Below are positions 1-4,412 of a stretch of DNA of 5,031 nucleotides, one piece after another. This DNA comes from Spartobacteria bacterium (GTDB lineage Bacteria > Verrucomicrobiota > Verrucomicrobiia > Chthoniobacterales > UBA10450), in NCBI GenBank assembly GCA_021324035.1, contig JAJPJU010000127.1:1-5031 (forward strand), given 5' to 3'. The first letter of the stretch is position 1; each line of letters opens with the position of its first letter. The notes beneath the pieces are model-generated. The model made no database searches, had not been told where the DNA came from, and saw only the letters and a program-made list of their open reading frames with translations. The translations under genes were made by a program, and so were the position numbers.

Positions 1-652
1 GGCGGAAATTAATGGAAGACATTTCCGGCATGTATTTGGCCGGACACGTGACTTCGCCAATTTTGCAGCCGAGCCAGACGATCTGGGCCAGCATTTGATT
101 GTCGAAAACAAAATCGTTGGAATTCTTTTCGATCGGAACCCGCTCCAGCAGCGAGCGTGCGAACGCGCGATAACCTGTGTGATACTCCGACAACTTGGCG
201 CCGATCATGAAATTCTCCGCCGCGGTGAGAAAACGGTTCGAAATATATTTCCACCATGGCATTCCGCCATCGAGCGCGCCACCTCCGAGAATACGCGAGC
301 CGAGCACACAAGGATAAAGACCGCTCGCCACCAGGGAAGCCATCGCCGGCAGAAGTTGGGGCGTGTACTGATAATCCGGATGAATCATCACCACGATGTC
401 GGCTCCAGCTGCAAGCGCGAGCCGGTAACATGTTTTCTGATTGCCGCCGTAGCCGCGATTTTCAGGATGAACTTCCACCTGCACCTGCGGGAGAGTCCGG
501 GCGATGGCGGCAGTTTCATCGTGACTGGCATCGTCCACCACGATCACAAGATCGACAATTCCCTGCTGCATGACTTCGTCGTAGGTTTTCTGCAAAGTGC
601 GAGCGGCGTTGTAAGCCGGCATTACGACGACAATTTTCTGGCCGTTTAGCAT
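1..652 (-). CDS. Family 2 glycosyltransferase (DPM1-like), C-terminus cut by window edge
   Basis: The frame is open from ATG at 652 to the left edge and gives 217 residues without a stop, so the C-terminus is missing. It is a GT-A fold family 2 glycosyltransferase: the N-terminal strand KIVVVMPAYNAARTL (6-20), the nucleotide-binding acidic pair VVDDASHDET (38-47), NRGYGGNQ (65-72), then HPDYQYTP (91-98) at the place of the usual metal-binding DxD/DGDxQ motif, GSRILGGG (118-125) and FVFDNQML (181-188). Such enzymes transfer a sugar from a nucleotide-sugar to a lipid or polysaccharide acceptor at the cytoplasmic face of the membrane; the actual donor and acceptor cannot be told from sequence. 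HPDYQ instead of DGDHQ is, as I recall, a recognised variant of this subfamily. No clear Shine-Dalgarno precedes the start; it was chosen because the conserved first strand begins five codons later. No membrane helix is visible in the part present. Confidence 0.9.
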   Translation of the reverse strand, partial: MLNGQKIVVVMPAYNAARTLQKTYDEVMQQGIVDLVIVVDDASHDETAAIARTLPQVQVEVHPENRGYGGNQKTCYRLALAAGADIVVMIHPDYQYTPQLLPAMASLVASGLYPCVLGSRILGGGALDGGMPWWKYISNRFLTAAENFMIGAKLSEYHTGYRAFARSLLERVPIEKNSNDFVFDNQMLAQIVWLGCKIGEVTCPAKYMPEMSSINFR

Positions 653-722
653 TTACCAAGAGTTCGCCTGAACGACGCGCACCATCCGCATTCGGCTCGG
701 CTTCATCAAGTCCAATCGCGGC

Positions 723-760
723 AAAAAAAATCCGCCGCCCCGGTGGCCCGAAGCGGCGGA
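723..760 (-). terminator. Strong leftward Rho-independent terminator
   Basis: Read on the minus strand, TCCGCCGC (760-753) pairs perfectly with GCGGCGGA (738-731), and a further CGG/CCG pairing is possible inside the 14-nt loop. Eight T residues (730-723) follow directly. This is a textbook intrinsic terminator for leftward transcription. On the plus strand only a weak TTTTA follows the stem after a short gap, so it is mainly one-directional. Its placement is odd: it lies between the divergent starts of the glycosyltransferase (652, minus) and the deacetylase (851, plus), and no recognised minus-strand gene ends here. Confidence 0.8.
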
Positions 761-850
761 CAGATTTTATCTATGCTTGGCTACTTGTCGCCGAGGAGTC
801 GCATATTCGCGGATGTTGCAGGTAATACCGCCATCGGTCACCATTTTCTC

Positions 851-1708
851 ATGCTTATTTTTCACGACCCGCACTGCATCGAGTATTGCGCACCCGGTCA
901 TCCGGAGCGGCCAGCGCGAATCGTTCGTACTGTTCCTGTTTTGAAAGAGCGCCATCCAAAATGGGATTGGCGCAAACCGGCGCCGGCGACCCAAGAACAG
1001 TTGTTGCGCGCGCATTCGCCACAGCACATCGAGCTCATCAAAAATCCGCGCGGAGATTTCGATCTCGATACGCCCGCCTATCCTAAAATTTATGATTACG
1101 CCATCCGATCCGCGGGTGCGGGCACAGAGGTCTCGCGCGCTGCCCTCGCGGGCCAGCGGGCGTTTGCATTGATGCGGCCGCCTGGACATCACTCAACCCG
1201 CGATCAAGCGATGGGTTTTTGCTACTTCAGCAACATCGCGATCGCAGCACTCGACGCACTGGAGAACGGCGCTAAACGGGTCGCGATCTGGGATTTTGAT
1301 GCCCATCACGGCAACGGAACCGAAAATATTGTCGCGGGTAACGAGCGAATCCGCTTCGCTTCGATCCACCAATTTCCCGCATATCCCGGAACGGGCGCAA
1401 AATCCTTCGCGAACATCGACAATTATCCGGTGGCGCTGCAGACGCCGCGACAAGAGCACGTCGACATTTGCAAAAGCGCCCTCGACAAACTTGTCGAATT
1501 CAAACCCGATCTCATTCTGGTGTCGGCGGGATTCGATGCCTACGCGCGGGATCCGCTGGTTCAAATGACGCTGGAACAAGAAGATTTCGCTGGGTTCGGT
1601 GAATGGTTGCGCAAAATCGACGTTCCCGTCGGCGCAATTCTCGAAGGCGGCTACAGCGACGATCTCCCGGAATTAATCGATACGTTTTTGAGCGCGTGGA
1701 CGGGCTGA
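851..1708 (+). CDS. Histone deacetylase family protein (zinc-dependent deacetylase/amidohydrolase)
   Basis: The 285-residue product is an arginase/deacetylase-fold enzyme of the family that includes HDACs, AcuC and acetylpolyamine amidohydrolases; these remove acyl groups from N-acyl-lysine or acetylated amines. It carries the full active site: the N-terminal HDP and GHPERPARI motif (16-24), the catalytic histidine pair in RPPGHHS (His113, His114), GFCYFSN (122-128), zinc ligands Asp150 and His152 in DFDAHHGNGT, the third zinc ligand Asp229 in SAGFDA, and the catalytic Tyr268 in LEGGY. All key residues are present, so it should be active. Substrate is unknown; bacteria lack nucleosomal histones, so a protein lysine or small amine is likely. 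ATG 851 was chosen because MLIFHDP matches the family N-terminus; ATG 773 or GTG 743 would add 26 or 36 unrelated residues, and GTG 743 lies inside the terminator hairpin. No clear Shine-Dalgarno is seen. The 3' end overlaps the convergent gene by 36 nt. Confidence 0.93.
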   Translation: MLIFHDPHCIEYCAPGHPERPARIVRTVPVLKERHPKWDWRKPAPATQEQLLRAHSPQHIELIKNPRGDFDLDTPAYPKIYDYAIRSAGAGTEVSRAALAGQRAFALMRPPGHHSTRDQAMGFCYFSNIAIAALDALENGAKRVAIWDFDAHHGNGTENIVAGNERIRFASIHQFPAYPGTGAKSFANIDNYPVALQTPRQEHVDICKSALDKLVEFKPDLILVSAGFDAYARDPLVQMTLEQEDFAGFGEWLRKIDVPVGAILEGGYSDDLPELIDTFLSAWTG

Positions 1709-2134
1709 TTCGAGATCCGCGATTAACTGGATCGCAGCAGCCTCGATATCGCGATAGCCGTATTGTCTAGCGCGAGCTTCAACCGCCAGCAAACCGCAAC
1801 GATGCAGGCCGCTAAAATCTCCAAAGGGAAATTTGTAGTGTGCTTTACTCCGCGGCGAATACCGATTGTCGATGCCGAGGTGCCACTTGCCGTATTCTTC
1901 GATCCCATGATTTCGAATGAATTCGTTTTCTTTGGATCGAGAAGGCCTGTCTTGTTGCCACGCGCCTTTTCGATCGGCCACTACGCGGCCTTCGCTGACA
2001 AGGCTAAGACCGTTTAACAACGCCGCCGTGTTTAGGGTTATTGATGGTTTTTGCTGCGCGTAAATCTGCGCTGTTATTGCAAATACAACGATCGCAACAA
2101 TCGCTACGGCTTTCGTTTTGTTTGGGGGAATCAT
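1673..2134 (-). CDS. Small exported protein of unknown function
   Basis: The 153-residue product begins with a typical signal peptide: NKTK (5-8), a hydrophobic core AVAIVAIVVFAI (9-20), and a likely signal peptidase I site after IYA (26). The mature part of about 127 residues is hydrophilic and has one cysteine (Cys113). Its C-terminal half, GKWHLGID (82-89), KAHYKFPFGDF (97-107), HRCGLLAVEARARQYGYRDIEAAA (111-134), resembles a conserved domain I associate with small uncharacterised proteins; I cannot assign a function. ATG 2134 is the only start that keeps the signal peptide. It lies 5 nt behind the tRNA-Pro 3' end, with no separate Shine-Dalgarno, so it is probably transcribed with the tRNA. 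The gene overlaps the convergent deacetylase 3' end by 36 nt. Confidence 0.72.
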   Translation of the reverse strand: MIPPNKTKAVAIVAIVVFAITAQIYAQQKPSITLNTAALLNGLSLVSEGRVVADRKGAWQQDRPSRSKENEFIRNHGIEEYGKWHLGIDNRYSPRSKAHYKFPFGDFSGLHRCGLLAVEARARQYGYRDIEAAAIQLIADLESARPRAQKRID

Positions 2135-2139
2135 TTATC

Positions 2140-2213
2140 TCGGGCTGGCGGGATTTGAACCCACGACCTCTTGAACCCCATTCAAGCGTTCTACCAAGCT
2201 GAACTACAGCCCG
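2140..2213 (-). tRNA. tRNA-Pro (anticodon GGG)
   Basis: All arms can be folded by eye from the minus strand: acceptor CGGGCTG/CAGCCCG with discriminator A at 2140, D stem GTTC/GAAC with a GG-containing 9-nt loop, anticodon stem CTTGA/TCAAG with loop ATGGGGT giving anticodon GGG (2179-2177), and T stem GTGGG/CCCGC with loop TTCAAAT. The C1-G72 pair plus A73 is the usual identity set of bacterial tRNA-Pro. It reads CCC and, by wobble, CCU codons. The length is 74 nt with one extra D-loop base. CCA is not encoded (GATAA follows), so the end must be added by a nucleotidyltransferase. Confidence 0.97.
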
Positions 2214-2226
2214 TTTTCGGACTGAA

Positions 2227-2255
2227 CTAATCGCGTCACGGCTGCCCATTGCCAA
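2227..2255 (-). promoter_or_regulatory. Possible sigma-70-type promoter of tRNA-Pro
   Basis: On the minus strand TTGGCA (2255-2250, one mismatch to TTGACA) is followed after exactly 17 nt by GATTAG (2232-2227, three of six matches to TATAAT). Transcription would start around 2220, a few bases before the mature tRNA 5' end at 2213, as is common for tRNA genes. The -10 is poor, so this is only a candidate. It would also drive the exported-protein gene downstream. Confidence 0.35.
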
Positions 2256-2282
2256 GTAAAGTTTGAAGGTCCGTTTGCTTTT

Positions 2283-2308
2283 CATCCTTCATCCCCCATC
2301 CTTCATCC
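2283..2308 (+). repeat. Pyrimidine-rich 12-nt direct repeat in the ychF leader
   Basis: CATCCTTCATCC occurs at 2283-2294 and again at 2297-2308. The surrounding 36 nt before the ychF start (2280-2315) are almost purely C and T with scattered A, and hold no Shine-Dalgarno. Repeat copies are perfect and 14 nt apart. Function unknown: it may be slippage-derived, or the unstructured leader may itself aid ribosome entry. Confidence 0.6.
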
Positions 2309-2315
2309 TTTCCCT

Positions 2316-3440
2316 ATGCTCAGCGCTGGAATTGTTGGACTGCCCAACGTCGGAAAATCGACGTTGTTCAATGCCGTCACCCGGACGCACAACGCGCCCG
2401 CGGAGAATTATCCTTTTTGTACGATCGATCCGAACGTCGGGGTCGTAACCGTTCCGGATTCCCGCCTCAACAAACTCACTGAGATTTCAAAGTCGAAGAA
2501 AACCACGCCGACCGCCATCCAGTTCGTGGACATTGCCGGGTTGGTGAAAGGCGCGAGCGCCGGCGAAGGATTGGGCAATCAGTTCCTCAGTCACATTCGC
2601 GAAGTGGACGCCATCGTTCAGGTTGTCCGTTGTTTTACCGATCCCGATGTTCACCATGTCAGTGCGTCGATCGACCCGATCCGCGACATCGAAGTGATTA
2701 ATACTGAGCTCGTGCTTGCCGATCTCGCTGCGCTCCAAAAGCGGCACGATCGATTGCAAAAGGAAGTTCGCGCCGGCGAGAAAACCGCCAAAATCGAGAG
2801 CGCAATCATCGAGAAACTGCTGCCACATCTGGATTCAGGAAAACCGGCCATCACTGGGCCCCTGGATCCGGAAGAGAAAATAATTGCGCGAAATTTTTTC
2901 CTTCTAACTTCAAAGCCGACACTGTTCGCGTGCAACGTCGCCGAAACCGACCTCGCAGCGGTTGCGAACGGCGACAAAGACAACGCGGCGGCGAAATATG
3001 TCGGCCTGGTCCAGGATTACGCGAAACACCATTTCGGCACCGAAGCGTTTGTGATCAGCGCCCAGATTGAAAGCGAGCTGGTCGATCTCAGCGAAGATGA
3101 GGCTTTGGAATACTTGCGTGGACTTGGGGTAGAAGATAGCGGCGTGCACGGATTGATCCGCGCGGCTTACCATTTGCTCGGCTTGCGCACCTATTTCACC
3201 ACCGGCGAAAAGGAGACGCGCGCCTGGACCATTCACGCCGGCGACAAGGCGCCGCAGGCCGCGGGCGCAATCCATTCCGACTTCGAGCGCGGCTTCATCG
3301 CGGCCGAAACGATTGCTTACGATGACTTAATCGCCGCCGGAGCTTTCGGGAAAGCGCGCGAAACCGGAAAACTTCGACTCGAAGGAAAAGAATACGAAGT
3401 AAAAGACGGCGACGTGATCACATTCCGTTTCAACGTGTAG
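2316..3440 (+). CDS. ychF: Redox-responsive ATPase/GTPase YchF (OLA1 family)
   Basis: The 374-residue product is a full-length YchF/OLA1 Obg-related P-loop protein, a near-universal cytoplasmic nucleotidase that binds ribosomes and is linked to translation and oxidative-stress responses. Visible motifs: Walker A/G1 GLPNVGKST (8-16), the family signature PFCTIDPN (33-40), Walker B/G3 DIAGLVKGAS (72-81), GEGLGNQFL (83-91), and NVAE (207-210) in place of the G4 NKxD motif; loss of NKxD is the known reason why YchF prefers ATP to GTP. A coiled-coil segment lies around 137-170. The C-terminal TGS domain runs from about 291 to the end, with RAWTIHAGDKAPQAAG (302-317), HSDFERGFI (320-328) and the terminal DGDVITFRFNV. 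It is about ten residues longer than E. coli YchF, mostly through an insert near 212-226. The ATG is fixed by the conserved start AGIVGLPN; no Shine-Dalgarno precedes it. Confidence 0.97.
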   Translation: MLSAGIVGLPNVGKSTLFNAVTRTHNAPAENYPFCTIDPNVGVVTVPDSRLNKLTEISKSKKTTPTAIQFVDIAGLVKGASAGEGLGNQFLSHIREVDAIVQVVRCFTDPDVHHVSASIDPIRDIEVINTELVLADLAALQKRHDRLQKEVRAGEKTAKIESAIIEKLLPHLDSGKPAITGPLDPEEKIIARNFFLLTSKPTLFACNVAETDLAAVANGDKDNAAAKYVGLVQDYAKHHFGTEAFVISAQIESELVDLSEDEALEYLRGLGVEDSGVHGLIRAAYHLLGLRTYFTTGEKETRAWTIHAGDKAPQAAGAIHSDFERGFIAAETIAYDDLIAAGAFGKARETGKLRLEGKEYEVKDGDVITFRFNV

Positions 3441-3505
3441 GCTGTAGTGGCGGCCGTGCCGGCCGCAATTTCACGGTTTGCAGGCGACACGCCTGCCACC
3501 ACAGC
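3441..3505. repeat. 65-nt REP/MITE-like double-hairpin element
   Basis: The element starts at the base after the ychF stop. Outer arms GCTGTAGTGGC (3441-3451) and GCCACCACAGC (3495-3505) are inverted repeats with one mismatch. Inside are two GC-rich hairpins: GCGGCC/GGCCGC with loop GTGCC (3450-3466), and GCAGGCG/CGCCTGC with loop ACA (3480-3496). This nested architecture is typical of dispersed REP/BIME or MITE-like sequences. Sitting between convergent ychF and the zinc-ribbon gene, its hairpins may also end or protect transcripts, though no T-tract follows. Its dispersal in the genome is inferred, not seen: only one copy is in this window. Confidence 0.65.
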
Positions 3506-3513
3506 AATCCAAA

Positions 3514-4281
3514 TTACGCCGGGATATACAGAATCCGGCCGCACTGCTCACAATTGACGATCTCTTTCCCCGCTTCGGCGTCTTTCACCGTCGCAATCGT
3601 TAATTTCATGTGACATCCGGTGCAAATGCCGTGTTCGATTGCAACGATTGCGGAGTCGCCTTTGCTTGCAAAGAGCCGCTCAAAACGATCCAGCAAATCT
3701 TCGTCCATCTTTTCGGAGAGCTCTTGTCTCTCCTTCGATAACTCCTGTAGCCGCGCTTCGAGTGCTTTCGATTTCTCACCGAGATCGTTCATCTGGCGGT
3801 TGATGGAATCCTTCGCGGTAGCGGCTTTCTTTTCCTCGGCCGTGACCTCGACCTTCAATTTGTCGGCCTGATCCATCAGCTCGAGCTCCTGGTCCTCCAG
3901 CTTTGAAATTTCGCCCTCGTAACGCTGAATCTCATGACCAATCGCCTGAAACTCGTCATTCTTGCGCGTTTGATATTGCTGGGTTTTGAGCCGGTTGATG
4001 CTTTCGGTGCGGGTGCCAACGTCGAGCTCCAGCTTCTTGCGATCGACTTCGACCTGCTTGGCCTTGTGCTTGATCGCTTCCAGACTCGCGGCGGTCTCAG
4101 CAAGTTGGGCTTCCAGATGCTTTCGCTGCACCGGCAGATTCTTTATTTCGTTTTCGATCTGCCGGATCTTCTGTTGCCGGTCCTGGAGGATGAGAAGTTG
4201 TTCTAATTCGTCGCGCACGTAGCTGATGAAGGTATTTGCTCGGCCTAGCGCCGTCAATCGCGCGGACCAGCCATGTTGCAT
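3514..4281 (-). CDS. Coiled-coil protein with C-terminal C4-type zinc ribbon (DUF164/HP0958-like)
   Basis: The 255-residue product has a long charged coiled coil (about 30-195, rich in E, K, Q and L heptads) followed by a four-cysteine zinc ribbon: CTGC (Cys220, Cys223) and CEQC (Cys244, Cys247) near the C-terminus. This two-part architecture matches the family of Helicobacter HP0958/FlgZ and chlamydial CdsZ, which serve as RNA- or protein-binding adaptors, some in flagellar or type III secretion. No such genes are near, so the role here is open. The start is uncertain: ATG 4281 is given, GTG 4287 has purine-rich GGGGGAAAG just upstream, and GTG 4218 would place the conserved ELEQLLILQDR at the very N-terminus as in most relatives, giving 234 residues. 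The gene follows the peroxiredoxin-like gene on the same strand after about 130 nt and may have its own promoter in that spacer. Confidence 0.9.
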   Translation of the reverse strand: MQHGWSARLTALGRANTFISYVRDELEQLLILQDRQQKIRQIENEIKNLPVQRKHLEAQLAETAASLEAIKHKAKQVEVDRKKLELDVGTRTESINRLKTQQYQTRKNDEFQAIGHEIQRYEGEISKLEDQELELMDQADKLKVEVTAEEKKAATAKDSINRQMNDLGEKSKALEARLQELSKERQELSEKMDEDLLDRFERLFASKGDSAIVAIEHGICTGCHMKLTIATVKDAEAGKEIVNCEQCGRILYIPA

Positions 4282-4308
4282 TAACACCGTGGCTTTCCCC
4301 CGGTGTTA
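4282..4308 (-). other. Hairpin over the upstream start codon of the zinc-ribbon gene
   Basis: TAACACCG (4282-4289) and CGGTGTTA (4301-4308) form a perfect 8-bp inverted repeat with an 11-nt loop. In the minus-strand transcript the purine-rich GGGGAAAG sits in the loop and the possible GTG start at 4287 in the stem, so the fold could limit initiation there. Whether this is regulatory or chance is unknown. Confidence 0.45.
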
Positions 4309-4331
4309 TAGCGCCTGAATCCCAGAATCTT

Positions 4332-4367
4332 TTTTAACGGTTTATATAAAAACTGTTAAAACGGTTT
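4332..4367. promoter_or_regulatory. AT-rich palindrome with a repeated half-site, possible operator/promoter
   Basis: Arms of 12 bp (4332-4343 and 4350-4361) are inverted repeats with one mismatch around a 6-nt ATATAA centre. A further copy of the half-site AACGGTTT follows at 4360-4367, making two direct copies 24 nt apart plus one inverted near-copy. The centre offers a TATA-rich -10-like stretch on both strands, but no good -35 was found. The site lies in the spacer upstream of the zinc-ribbon gene and fits a dimeric regulator binding site; the regulator is unknown. Confidence 0.45.
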
Positions 4368-4388
4368 CCGCTGCTTTTTTGACGAGCG

Positions 4389-4412
4389 AACATCGCACCT
4401 GATTGCGATGTT
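4389..4412 (-). other. Hairpin at the 3' end of the selenoprotein gene
   Basis: AACATCGCA (4389-4397) and TGCGATGTT (4404-4412) form a perfect 9-bp stem with a 6-nt loop, overlapping the TAA stop codon (4413-4411) of the peroxiredoxin-like gene. No T-tract follows on the minus strand (CGCTCGTCAAAAAA), so it is not a canonical intrinsic terminator. It may protect the transcript 3' end or weakly end transcription. Confidence 0.5.

Noticed and set aside
95..649. Plus-strand frame opposite the glycosyltransferase
   Set aside because: The minus strand holds the clearly conserved glycosyltransferase motifs over the whole stretch; the plus frame is a shadow.
743..850. Longer deacetylase N-terminus from GTG 743 or ATG 773
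   Set aside because: The added residues do not match the family, and GTG 743 lies in the terminator hairpin.
2140..2213. tRNA-Sec (selC)
   Set aside because: The fold is a standard 74-nt tRNA with anticodon GGG; selC would be about 90 nt or more with anticodon UCA and a long variable arm.
3441..3505. CRISPR repeat unit
   Set aside because: There is a single nested palindrome with no spacer-repeat periodicity.
3317..3544. Minus-strand frame across the ychF end and the repeat
   Set aside because: It is antisense to conserved ychF codons and translates the hairpin repeat.
4389..4412. 3'-UTR SECIS of archaeal/eukaryotic type
   Set aside because: It is a simple stem far from the UGA, the organism is bacterial, and a better SECIS candidate lies directly behind the UGA.
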